Shown piece after piece: positions 17,487 through 24,341 of a stretch of 39,543 bases of DNA. The DNA comes from Selenomonadaceae bacterium (lineage in GTDB: Bacteria; Bacillota; Negativicutes; Selenomonadales; Selenomonadaceae). The stretch spans positions 1 to 39,543 of the forward strand of contig JAQYBD010000085.1 of assembly GCA_029338835.1 (NCBI GenBank). The letters are read 5' to 3'. The notes under the pieces are model-generated. The model was not told where the DNA came from. It ran no database searches and worked only from the letters and a program-made list of their open reading frames with translations. Position numbers and translations under genes: made by a program. Position 1 is the stretch's first letter; each line of letters starts with the position of its first letter.

Positions 17487-17610
17487 TGTAGACGTCAACG
17501 ATGGACGCTCTGGAGTCTTCGCTGGGACTGCTCATTTCCCGTGAAGGCACAGGGCGTCTTCTTGTCTTAGGGACTTATATGTATGTATGTTATCTTTGGG
17601 AGGGCTTTGT
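17487..17610 (+). promoter_or_regulatory. Long, possibly structured 5' leader of the symporter gene
   Basis: About 124 nt lie between the predicted transcription start and the start codon. GACGCTCT (17504-17511) can pair with AGGGCGTC (17552-17559), closing a ~40-nt internal region that contains smaller complementary stretches (AGTC with GACT, CCC with GGG). The sequence does not match the glycine, lysine, T-box or other riboswitch consensus sequences I know, and it has no T run. I see no supported leader ORF. Function is unknown. Confidence 0.35.
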
Positions 17611-19041
17611 ATGGATTTTGCTAAACTTCTGGCAGAAGTCAACAACTTCGTCTGGGGACCCATCATGCTCGCACTGCTGGTCGGGACCGGTATCTTCCTG
17701 ACGGTCCGGCTGCATTTCCTGCCATGGCGGAATCTCTGGTATGCCGTTTCGATGATCTTTCGTCATCGCGACCACCATGCGGGAGATATCTCACCGTTCC
17801 AGTCGCTGATGACTGCTTTGTCGGCTACCGTCGGCACGGGCAATATCGTCGGCGTGGCGACAGCCATGGTACTCGGTGGTCCCGGGGCCATCATCTGGAT
17901 GTGGATCAGTGCCGCGTTCGGGCTTTCGACGAAATACGGCGAATCCGTCCTGGCCGTCAAGTACCGCGAGACGAACAGTGTGGGGGAGATGGCCGGCGGT
18001 CCGATGTATGCCATGAAGAACGGTATCCGCAATCGCTACGTGGGACATACCCTGGCTTTCCTGTTTGCCTCTTTTGTCGTGCTGGCATCCTTTGGCATCG
18101 GCAACATGACACAGGCGAATTCCATCTCTGCCGCACTCTTCTCAAGTTACGCTGTCCCTACGGAGTTCACGGGCGGTCTCATTGCCGTCGTTGCACTTTC
18201 TGTCCTGATTCGCGGCATTCGCCGCATTGGCATGGTCTCGAGCATCATCGTGCCGGCCATGGCACTTTTCTATTTTGCCGTTGCTCTGGTGGTCATTATC
18301 GTGAATTTTGAAGCGGTGCCGGCCGGCATCGCGGAGATGTTCCGCATGGCATTCTCCTTTGATTCCGTGGCAGGCGGTGTCGGTGGCTCCATTGTGGCTA
18401 CTGCACTCACTTCGATGCGTTGGGGCGTGGCGCGCGGCGTATTCTCGAATGAGGCCGGCCTGGGGTCTGCGCCGATTGCTGCGGCTGCTGCCCGCACAGA
18501 CCATGCCTCGCGGCAGGGCTACGTCAATATGACGGGGACGTTCTTCGATACGATGATTGTCTGCATGCTGACGGCTCTCGTCATCTCTTCTTCCGGTGTG
18601 CTGGGCATGACCGATCCCGAAACGGGCAAGATGCTTTCGGGCGCCCAGCTGACCATCGCTGCATTCAGCACGGTCTTTGGTCCGTATGGCAAACTTATCG
18701 TATCGATTTCCCTGACCCTGTTTGCCTTCTCGACCATCCTGGGCTGGGAGTATTATGGCGAAAAAGCACTCGAGTACCTCGTCAAGAATCGCAAGGTCAT
18801 CATGGGGTATCGTGTGCTTTTCAGCCTGGTGACGTTTGTCGGTGCAACCACGACGCTTGATATCGTCTGGAATTTCTCCGATACGATGAATGGGCTCATG
18901 GCCATCCCGAATCTCATCTGCCTGCTCTGGCTCAACAAGGATATCGCGGAAGAGTGTTTTGAGTTCCAGCATGCTGTCGTGGAAAAAGAGAAACAGGGGG
19001 AAAGCATTGATTATCAGCCGGAAGACGCCAAGCTCAGCTGA
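17611..19041 (+). CDS. Sodium:alanine/glycine symporter family protein (AGCS family)
   Basis: A 476-residue inner-membrane transporter of the alanine or glycine:cation symporter family. Diagnostic segments are SLMTALSATVGTGNIVGVATAMVLGGPGAIIWMW near residue 70, GEMAGGPMYAMKNG, and the later GVARGVFSNEAGLGSAPIAAAAARTDHASRQGYVNMTGTF. About ten hydrophobic helices are visible. It would import alanine, glycine or a related small amino acid with Na+. ATG 17611 follows GGGAGGGC; an in-frame ATG eight codons earlier lacks a site. The exact substrate cannot be told from sequence. Confidence 0.93.
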   Translation: MDFAKLLAEVNNFVWGPIMLALLVGTGIFLTVRLHFLPWRNLWYAVSMIFRHRDHHAGDISPFQSLMTALSATVGTGNIVGVATAMVLGGPGAIIWMWISAAFGLSTKYGESVLAVKYRETNSVGEMAGGPMYAMKNGIRNRYVGHTLAFLFASFVVLASFGIGNMTQANSISAALFSSYAVPTEFTGGLIAVVALSVLIRGIRRIGMVSSIIVPAMALFYFAVALVVIIVNFEAVPAGIAEMFRMAFSFDSVAGGVGGSIVATALTSMRWGVARGVFSNEAGLGSAPIAAAAARTDHASRQGYVNMTGTFFDTMIVCMLTALVISSSGVLGMTDPETGKMLSGAQLTIAAFSTVFGPYGKLIVSISLTLFAFSTILGWEYYGEKALEYLVKNRKVIMGYRVLFSLVTFVGATTTLDIVWNFSDTMNGLMAIPNLICLLWLNKDIAEECFEFQHAVVEKEKQGESIDYQPEDAKLS

Positions 19042-19067
19042 GTCCTTGCGCTCATGCCTGGTATGAC

Positions 19068-19109
19068 AAAAAGATGTGGCATGCATTCCATTTGCTGCCA
19101 CATCTTTTT
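19068..19109 (+). terminator. Intrinsic terminator after the symporter gene
   Basis: A 14-bp perfect stem (AAAAAGATGTGGCA against TGCCACATCTTTTT) with a 14-nt loop, 26 nt after the stop codon. The A-run/T-run symmetry lets it also stop transcription from the other strand, downstream of the tRNA. Confidence 0.85.
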
Positions 19110-19144
19110 GACTGCAATTTTCCAAACAATATAAGAATAGATAC

Positions 19145-19172
19145 AAAAAAGCCGTCAGCATAAGCTGACGGC
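19145..19172 (-). terminator. Terminator of the tRNA-Pro transcript
   Basis: On the minus strand a perfect 9-bp stem GCCGTCAGC / GCTGACGGC with loop TTAT is followed by six T residues, 14 nt past the tRNA CCA end. Confidence 0.9.
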
Positions 19173-19185
19173 TTGACCATTCAAA

Positions 19186-19262
19186 TGGTCGGGATGACAG
19201 GATTCGAACCTGCGGCCTCATCGTCCCGAACGATGCGCGCTACCAAACTGTGCCACATCCCG
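19186..19262 (-). tRNA. tRNA-Pro (anticodon CGG)
   Basis: On the minus strand a complete 77-nt cloverleaf can be folded. A 7-bp acceptor stem CGGGATG/CATCCCG, an anticodon stem CATCG/CGATG around the loop TTCGGGA (anticodon CGG, reading CCG), and a T arm with GGTTCGAATCC are present. The discriminator A and the terminal CCA are encoded in the DNA. It lies convergently behind the symporter gene and has its own promoter and terminator, so it is a single-gene unit. Confidence 0.96.
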
Positions 19263-19276
19263 CAATCACAAGAAAT

Positions 19277-19305
19277 ATTATACGGAAAAGCAGACGCTTT
19301 GTCAA
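19277..19305 (-). promoter_or_regulatory. Consensus promoter of tRNA-Pro
   Basis: On the minus strand a perfect TTGACA (19300-19305) and TATAAT (19277-19282) with 17-bp spacing lie directly upstream of the tRNA. The start would be about 8-10 nt before the mature 5' end. Confidence 0.9.
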
Positions 19306-19323
19306 CAACTTTTTTTAAATTTT

Positions 19324-19350
19324 ACCCGGAGTGATGTATGGACTCCGGGT
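19324..19350. other. Perfect 9-bp inverted repeat without T run
   Basis: ACCCGGAGT and ACTCCGGGT flank a 9-nt spacer between the tRNA promoter and the 3' end of the M48 protease gene. On neither strand does a T run follow, so it is not a canonical terminator. It may protect the 3' end of the protease mRNA. Confidence 0.4.
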
Positions 19351-19372
19351 ATCTTCACCGATTGTAATGAAA

Positions 19373-20470
19373 TCATTTGATCTTATTGAGTTTTTCTGCC
19401 AGGCTGGCTGCACTTTCATCGTTGCCGTTACAGGTGATGATGGGTTGTACGCCGAGCATCACGGTGTTGCCGTCGGCATAAGCCTGTTCCTTGTTGTGCC
19501 CGTTGTGATAGGCTGCGGCGAGATTGCCGGCGACGAAATACGAGCGTTCTGCAGAAGACATGTCACCGTGGGGAGCTGGTTGATCGAACTCCTTGCCATT
19601 GACGCTGACAACGCCGTCTTTGACCGTCACATGCTTGTTGCTATAGGCCGTGAGCTTCTTGGCGTAGGCATCGCGGCGGTCGTTGTCACTCGGGTGGTCA
19701 GACAGGAATTCCTGCAGGGCGCTGGGCTCTGTCTTTGATTTATCGAGTACGCGCTGCCAGACGGCTGCACAGGCTCCTGGATTGTAATTGGAATGCGTGA
19801 TGTATTCAAAGGCCAGGGCATCGGCCTCACGTTCCATCGGTTTCGTGATGTTGCGGTTATTGATGACGCTCGTGACGATACTGCCGAGCGTCGTCCCCGT
19901 TGCTGCGCCGATGATAGCCATGTTGAGGCTGCGGCGTGCGCCTTTGGCCGGATGATCCTTCTGGCCGTGGCCCATCTCGTGGCCGAGTACGACGGCAATC
20001 TCGTCTTCATTCGTCAGAACGGAAAAGAGCCCCGTATTGACGCTCATATTGTGTCCGAGCGTGCAGAAGGCATTGAAACTCGTTTCTTTATTGATGAAAT
20101 AATTATATGGCTTGTCATAGATCGTTGGATCAACGGCACCGATGGCTGCAGTCAGATTGGTCATGATGGTATCGAGACGATTGTTGAGATACGCATCGTC
20201 ATTGACACCATACTGCTTTTTCATCTCTTCAAAGAATTCCTGACGTCCTTCTTCGGAATCGTTGTACCTCTTGAGGATCTTCGTGAGCTGTGCATGCGCT
20301 GCTGCGCCCTGGATGCCCGCTCCGATGACGCTGCCCCAGCCAAATTCGGCAGATGCCTGTGGTGCAGGTGCAATCGCATAGCCGCCTGGTATGACGAGAC
20401 AGGCGGAAAGAGCGAGCGGCAGCAGTTTCTTCTTGAATCTTGATGCATGGGATTCCTGATATTGAGTCAT
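19373..20470 (-). CDS. Secreted or periplasmic M48-family zinc metalloprotease
   Basis: A 365-residue protein with an N-terminal signal peptide: basic RFKKK, hydrophobic LLPLALSACLVIPGGYAI, and a likely cleavage near AQASAEF-type residues 39-42. The Ste24/M48 zinc motif HEMGH lies at 164-168 (VVLGHEMGHGQKDHP). A second metal-ligand region EREADALAFEY follows around 213-223. Such proteins (BepA/LoiP-like) degrade misfolded envelope proteins in diderms, which fits a Negativicutes cell with an outer membrane. The chosen ATG (20470) has AAAGGGG upstream. Upstream in-frame codons would add a non-signal-like 32-residue extension. No tetratricopeptide repeats are obvious, unlike BepA. Confidence 0.88.
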   Translation of the reverse strand: MTQYQESHASRFKKKLLPLALSACLVIPGGYAIAPAPQASAEFGWGSVIGAGIQGAAAHAQLTKILKRYNDSEEGRQEFFEEMKKQYGVNDDAYLNNRLDTIMTNLTAAIGAVDPTIYDKPYNYFINKETSFNAFCTLGHNMSVNTGLFSVLTNEDEIAVVLGHEMGHGQKDHPAKGARRSLNMAIIGAATGTTLGSIVTSVINNRNITKPMEREADALAFEYITHSNYNPGACAAVWQRVLDKSKTEPSALQEFLSDHPSDNDRRDAYAKKLTAYSNKHVTVKDGVVSVNGKEFDQPAPHGDMSSAERSYFVAGNLAAAYHNGHNKEQAYADGNTVMLGVQPIITCNGNDESAASLAEKLNKIK

Positions 20471-20499
20471 CCTCAACACCCCTTTTCTCTCAACAAATA

Positions 20500-20529
20500 T
20501 TGTCTGGCAAGTTTTATTTGTTTTATTAT
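20500..20529 (+). promoter_or_regulatory. Possible divergent promoter region between the M48 and CBS genes
   Basis: On the plus strand TTGTCT (20500-20505) and TATTAT (20524-20529) have 18-bp spacing, pointing toward the leader of the CBS gene. On the minus strand a TATAAT (20525-20530) overlaps it and could serve the M48 gene, but its -35 box is poor. The plus-strand start would be near 20536. Confidence 0.45.
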
Positions 20530-20560
20530 AGCACGATTCTGTCAGGGAGACGGAGAGAAA

Positions 20561-20656
20561 ATGCAATTATTTCTCGGAATTTTCCTGCAAAAGAAGGAGA
20601 GTGCTGCCAATATCGCGAATATTAACAGAAACAAGAATAGTCGGGCTTGCGCCTGA
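20561..20656 (+). CDS. Putative 31-codon Asn-rich leader peptide upstream of the CBS gene
   Basis: A short ORF starts with ATG after AGGGAG and GGAGAG sequences (20544-20557), which are good ribosome-binding candidates. It has an N-terminal hydrophobic start (MQLFLGIFLQ). Residues 17-26 read NIANINRNKN, five Asn in ten codons. Its last codons and TGA stop (20654-20656) lie inside the stem of the terminator at 20636-20664. This is the layout of an amino-acid or ribosome-mediated attenuator. I see no homologue, and it could also be a chance ORF in an untranslated leader. Confidence 0.35.
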   Translation: MQLFLGIFLQKKESAANIANINRNKNSRACA

Positions 20657-20664
20657 CTATTTTC
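20636..20664 (+). terminator. Terminator-like hairpin in the leader of the CBS gene
   Basis: An 11-bp stem AATAGTCGGGC / GCCTGACTATT (one G-U pair) with loop TTGC leads into four T residues. It sits 28 nt upstream of the CBS gene start, and no annotated plus-strand gene precedes it. It is therefore either an attenuator for that gene or the end of a ~125-nt small RNA. Confidence 0.75.
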
Positions 20665-20692
20665 CTGATTTGTGAAAAGAGGTGTTTTCATT

Positions 20693-21139
20693 ATGCTGGT
20701 GAAAGAAATCATGACACCAGATGTCATTACCGTCAAACGGGATGCCTCAATCCGGGAAATTGCCGAGACGCTCATCCACAATCATATTTCGGGTCTGCCT
20801 GTCGTAGATGATGATGGCAAGGTCTGCGGCATCGTCAGCGAGGGAGATCTCATGTGCAAAGAAGTCACGCCGGATCTGCCGGATGAACTCTGCATCCTGG
20901 GTGCTGTCATCTATTATTCGGGACTGCGCGAGTACCGTGAGGCTTTCCGTAAGATTGCCGCGACGACAGCAGAGCAGATCATGACGGAAAAGGTCATTTC
21001 CGTTCGCGCCGATGATGAAGTCAGCAAGGTGGCCAAGCTGATGTTTGACAAGCATATCAAGCGCCTGCCCGTCATCGATGGCGAAGGGAAACTGCATGGC
21101 ATCATTGCACGCCGCGATATCATCAAGATGCTGCTTTGA
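20693..21139 (+). CDS. CBS-domain pair protein
   Basis: A 148-residue cytosolic protein made only of two CBS domains: MLVKEIMTPDVITVKRDASIREIAETLIHNHISGLPVVDDDGKVCGIVSEGDLM (about 1-55) and IMTEKVISVRADDEVSKVAKLMFDKHIKRLPVIDGEGKLHGIIARRDIIKML (about 97-148). CBS pairs bind adenosine nucleotides and act as energy or ion-strength sensors. Stand-alone pairs have no assigned partner here. The ATG at 20693 with AAGAGG about 10 nt upstream is preferred over a GTG seven codons earlier that overlaps this site. The leader contains a terminator-like hairpin and a short ORF. Confidence 0.9.
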   Translation: MLVKEIMTPDVITVKRDASIREIAETLIHNHISGLPVVDDDGKVCGIVSEGDLMCKEVTPDLPDELCILGAVIYYSGLREYREAFRKIAATTAEQIMTEKVISVRADDEVSKVAKLMFDKHIKRLPVIDGEGKLHGIIARRDIIKMLL

Positions 21140-21199
21140 TTGCTGCAAAATCGTACAATATCATACAGAAGGGTCTCATAGACTCCTGGTTGGCACAAC

Positions 21200-21253
21200 G
21201 AGCGGCCATACATCCTCGTCAGGAAGGTTCCTGGCGAAGCTGTATGGCCGCTC
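21200..21253. other. Two-tiered long hairpin
   Basis: An outer 13-bp perfect stem GAGCGGCCATACA (21200-21212) / TGTATGGCCGCTC (21241-21253) encloses an inner stem CGTCAGGAA / TTCCTGGCG (one wobble pair). No T run follows on either strand. It lies between the convergent CBS and zinc-ribbon genes and probably ends or protects both mRNAs. Confidence 0.6.
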
Positions 21254-21290
21254 AGCCTGTTCATGATGCAAGCTTGGGCATCCTGTTTTG

Positions 21291-21620
21291 TCAGATATGA
21301 TCTTTCTCTCCGGCCGATCCATGTTGCTTCTTGGGCTTCCTAGTGGCAAAGAAGTAGACGAGAATCGTCAAGATGATACCGAGCAGGCCGTACAGGGGGC
21401 CTCGCGCGATAAAAGCATAAATGGTCGCGGCCAGACAAAAGAGGACGGCAAGCAGGGTTTGCTTGGCATTTTCTCGGCGATAACGGAATGTATCGTAATC
21501 TGTACCCACGGCTTCTTCGAAACATTTTCGGCAGACGATGCGCTTGCGACCTGATTCATCCCGGTTGATCAGGGCTTCTTTTTCCGAGATCTCGCGCCCG
21601 CAAATCGAACAGTTCAGCAT
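21291..21620 (-). CDS. Small membrane protein with an N-terminal zinc-ribbon-like motif
   Basis: A 109-residue protein. The cytosolic N-terminus has two CxxC pairs (C4/C7 in CSICGR and C30/C33 in CRKCFE), spaced like a small treble-clef or zinc-ribbon fold. Two hydrophobic helices follow at about 54-73 and 76-93, then a basic polar tail. AAGGAAGGG precedes the ATG. No enzymatic motif is visible and I cannot name a family. It could be a regulatory or assembly factor; function unknown. Confidence 0.7.
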   Translation of the reverse strand: MLNCSICGREISEKEALINRDESGRKRIVCRKCFEEAVGTDYDTFRYRRENAKQTLLAVLFCLAATIYAFIARGPLYGLLGIILTILVYFFATRKPKKQHGSAGEKDHI

Positions 21621-21850
21621 GATCGATCCCTTCCTTTCCGCTTCTCTCGTTTACATCTTAGCTCAAAATCAAGAAATAAGCAATTGTTGCCAGGCTCGCT
21701 GCAGGCACTGGTTTTTTGCAGCATTATAAAGTCAAAAAGAGGAATTTCCTTCTGTACTGTCGTATATCTTATAGAAAGCGTAAAATGGCCGCACGTATCT
21801 TGGAGTTCCAGCAGTCAGGCGGTCATTCATCATAGATTGGAGGAGTTATC

Positions 21851-22894
21851 ATGAACATCATTGTCACGGGCGGAGCCGGTTTCATCGGTTCCAATTTCAT
21901 TTATTATATGCTCAAGAAGCATCCGGCAGACCGCATTATCTGCGTGGATAAATTGACATATGCCGGCAACCTTGAAACTCTCGAGGGTGCCATGGAAAAG
22001 AAAAATTTTAAATTCATCCGGGCGGATATTGCAGATCGCAAAATGGTGTATAGTATCTTTGAGCGGGAAAAGCCGGATATTGTCGTCAATTTTGCAGCGG
22101 AATCCCATGTAGACCGCTCGATTGATAATCCGGAGATTTTCCTGCAGACAAATGTCATTGGTACGAGTGTTTTGCTCGATGCCTGCCGCAAATACGGGAT
22201 CGACCGTTACCATCAGGTCTCGACAGATGAAGTGTATGGTGATCTGCCGCTCAATCGTCCGGATCTCTTCTTCACCGAGGATACGAATCTCAAGACATCC
22301 AGTCCGTATTCCGCTTCGAAAGCCGGCGCGGATCTTCTTGTCATGGCATACCATCGCACGTACAACCTGCCGACGACAATCTCACGCTGCTCCAACAATT
22401 ACGGACCGTATCATTTCCCGGAGAAACTCATCCCACTCATGATCATCAATGCATTGTCTGACAAGAAACTGCCGGTTTATGGCGATGGCAAGAATGTCCG
22501 TGACTGGCTCTATGTTGAAGATCATTGCCGCGCCATTGACCTGATCCTGCAGAAAGGCCGTGTGGGTGAGGTCTATAATGTCGGCGGGCACAACGAGCGT
22601 GCGAATATCGAGGTTGTCAAGACCATCCTCAAGGAACTGGGCAAATCGGAAGACCTTATCGAATATGTCTCGGATCGCAAGGGTCATGACCGCCGCTATG
22701 CCATTGATCCGGCAAAAATCCAGCAGGAACTGGGATGGCAGCCGGAAACGAAGTTTGAGGACGGCATCCATAAGACCATCCAATGGTATCTGGAGCATCG
22801 TGACTGGTGGATGGGCATTATCAGCGGCGATTACCAGAGCTATTACGAGCGGATGTACGACAGCCGTGCCATCCTCGAATATGCCAAAATTTAA
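21851..22894 (+). CDS. rfbB: dTDP-glucose 4,6-dehydratase
   Basis: A 347-residue RmlB of the extended short-chain dehydrogenase family, making dTDP-4-keto-6-deoxyglucose from dTDP-glucose. The NAD-binding motif TGGAGFIGSNF lies at residues 6-16. The catalytic YSASK motif occurs in TSSPYSASKAGADLLV, and STDEVYGDL provides the Thr-Asp-Glu catalytic set. NNYGPYHFPEKLIP and VYGDGKNVRDWLYVEDHCRAI are typical of RmlB. Together with rmlC and rmlA downstream it supplies dTDP-L-rhamnose for O-antigen or cell-surface glycan; rmlD is not in the window. GGAGGAG precedes the ATG, and a terminator follows. Confidence 0.96.
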   Translation: MNIIVTGGAGFIGSNFIYYMLKKHPADRIICVDKLTYAGNLETLEGAMEKKNFKFIRADIADRKMVYSIFEREKPDIVVNFAAESHVDRSIDNPEIFLQTNVIGTSVLLDACRKYGIDRYHQVSTDEVYGDLPLNRPDLFFTEDTNLKTSSPYSASKAGADLLVMAYHRTYNLPTTISRCSNNYGPYHFPEKLIPLMIINALSDKKLPVYGDGKNVRDWLYVEDHCRAIDLILQKGRVGEVYNVGGHNERANIEVVKTILKELGKSEDLIEYVSDRKGHDRRYAIDPAKIQQELGWQPETKFEDGIHKTIQWYLEHRDWWMGIISGDYQSYYERMYDSRAILEYAKI

Positions 22895-22909
22895 CCTGAT
22901 GATGCCATT

Positions 22910-22949
22910 CGCCTTCTCATGCCGCTCGACGGCGGGGAGAAGGCGTTTT
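22910..22949 (+). terminator. Terminator after rfbB
   Basis: CGCCTTCTC pairs with GAGAAGGCG and an inner GCCG with CGGC around loop CTCGA, followed by four T residues, 15 nt after the rfbB stop. It resembles the hairpin at 16087-16146 in sequence and layout. Confidence 0.85.
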
Positions 22950-22986
22950 CCTGTAATATGGGATTGCTTGCCGAGGTGGGACGTGG

Positions 22987-24204
22987 ATGGAACATCGACG
23001 TGAACAAGCCGGGAAGGAATGTGATACTTTGTCAAACGAACAATCTGCTCAGCCCGTCAGAGCTGCCTATCAGCAAGAGATGCTCAAACGCGGGCACATC
23101 ATCGTGCGCACGAGCATGGTGGGGATCGTGGTCAATATCCTGCTGGCCGCCTTCAAGGCGGCTGTGGGCATTACGGCCAATTCAATTGCCGTCCTGCTCG
23201 ATGCGGTCAATAATCTTTCCGATGCCTTGTCTTCCGTCATCACGGTAGCTGGCGCAAAATTGGCCGGCAGGAAACCAGACCGCGAACATCCTTTTGGACA
23301 TGGCCGCATCGAGTATCTGAGTGCAATGATCATCGCTGCCATCGTATTCTATGCCGGTCTGACGGCTCTTTGGGAATCCGGCAAGAAAATCCTGGAGCCG
23401 GAATCGGCGGATTACAGCATGCTGTCCCTGGTCATCATTGCGGTGGCTGTGGTGGTCAAGATCGTGCTGGGACGGTATTTCAAGCGGCAGGGAAATGCGG
23501 CAGAATCCGCTGCCCTGGTGGCCTCTGGAGCCGATGCGCTTTTTGATGCGGTTCTTTCCTTTTCCGTACTGGCGTCTGCACTGGTTTTTCTCGGGACCGG
23601 GATATCGCTCGAGGCATATGTCGGCGCCATCATCGCACTTTTCATCGTGAAATCCGGCATCGATATGATGAGGGATACCTTGAACGATATCCTTGGTGAG
23701 AGACCGGATCCTGTCCTGGTCCGCAGGATCAAGGGCATGCTGGCTGCCGAACCAGAGATCCGCGGTGCGTACGATCTCATGCTCAATAATTATGGTCCGG
23801 GTCGCAACTATGCATCGGTGCATATTGAACTGCCGGATACCATGACCGTGGAAGAAGTGGATCGACTGACGCGCCGCATCCATGACAAGGTCTATCAGGA
23901 GACTGGGGTTCGTTTGATGGGCGTCACGGTTTACTCCTACAACACGAATGATAACGAGGCCATTGCGATACGCAAGCAGGTCTACAGGATCGTGCTGGCT
24001 CACAGGGAGTGGATCCTGCAAGTGCATGGCTTCTATGTCAATCGGCAGAAGAAGGAGATGCGCTTTGATGTCGTCGTGCGCTTCGGCACGGATATCCCTG
24101 TCGTCCTGCAGACCTTGCAGCGGGAAGTTCAGGCAGCCTTTCCCGCTTACGACATCCTCATCGATGTCGATATGGATATTTCTGCGCTGGGGCATAATTC
24201 TTAA
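22987..24204 (+). CDS. Cation diffusion facilitator family metal transporter
   Basis: A 405-residue CDF protein, an inner-membrane divalent-metal/proton antiporter. Transmembrane segments begin near residue 38; the cytoplasmic domain covers about 290-400. TM2 reads LLDAVNNLSDA and TM5 reads SGADALFDAVLS. The transport-site positions are therefore D72/N76 and a DxxxD, unlike the HxxxD/DxxxD pattern of zinc-specific members; a manganese or iron role is possible but uncertain. PDREHPFGHGRIEYL is the usual loop motif. ATG 22987 has GAGGTG 8 nt upstream. A TTG at 23029 with AAGGA is the alternative start. The C-terminal extension after the metal-binding domain is longer than in FieF. Confidence 0.9.
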   Translation: MEHRREQAGKECDTLSNEQSAQPVRAAYQQEMLKRGHIIVRTSMVGIVVNILLAAFKAAVGITANSIAVLLDAVNNLSDALSSVITVAGAKLAGRKPDREHPFGHGRIEYLSAMIIAAIVFYAGLTALWESGKKILEPESADYSMLSLVIIAVAVVVKIVLGRYFKRQGNAAESAALVASGADALFDAVLSFSVLASALVFLGTGISLEAYVGAIIALFIVKSGIDMMRDTLNDILGERPDPVLVRRIKGMLAAEPEIRGAYDLMLNNYGPGRNYASVHIELPDTMTVEEVDRLTRRIHDKVYQETGVRLMGVTVYSYNTNDNEAIAIRKQVYRIVLAHREWILQVHGFYVNRQKKEMRFDVVVRFGTDIPVVLQTLQREVQAAFPAYDILIDVDMDISALGHNS

Positions 24205-24246
24205 AGGCTGCGTTCTTGCCGGCTGGTTCTGTCAGTTGCCTTTTCC

Positions 24247-24264
24247 ACTGAAATTATATTCAGT
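24247..24264. promoter_or_regulatory. Inverted repeat at the rfbC promoter, possible operator
   Basis: ACTGAA and TTCAGT form a perfect 6-bp inverted repeat around a 6-nt AT-only spacer. A third half site TTCAG follows at 24269-24273. The repeat covers the expected -35 region of the rfbC promoter. No regulator is known to me for this motif. Confidence 0.4.
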
Positions 24265-24280
24265 AAAGTTCAGAAAACTA

Positions 24281-24289
24281 TGTTATAAT
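24281..24289 (+). promoter_or_regulatory. Extended -10 promoter for rfbC-rfbA
   Basis: TGTTATAAT matches the extended -10 consensus TGnTATAAT. No good -35 box stands at the usual distance, which is acceptable for extended -10 promoters. The start would be near 24296, about 46 nt before rfbC. Confidence 0.65.
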
Positions 24290-24341
24290 GAAACAATAGT
24301 GTTGCTGCTTATGCAGAACAAATATAGGACGAAGGGGTGTC

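Noticed and set aside
17501-17701. 66-codon ORF in the symporter leader
   Set aside because: It runs out of frame into the symporter gene and has no ribosome-binding site.
19324-19350. Perfect inverted repeat taken at first for the terminator of the M48 gene
   Set aside because: On the minus strand it is followed by A-rich, not T-rich, sequence, so it does not meet the intrinsic terminator pattern.
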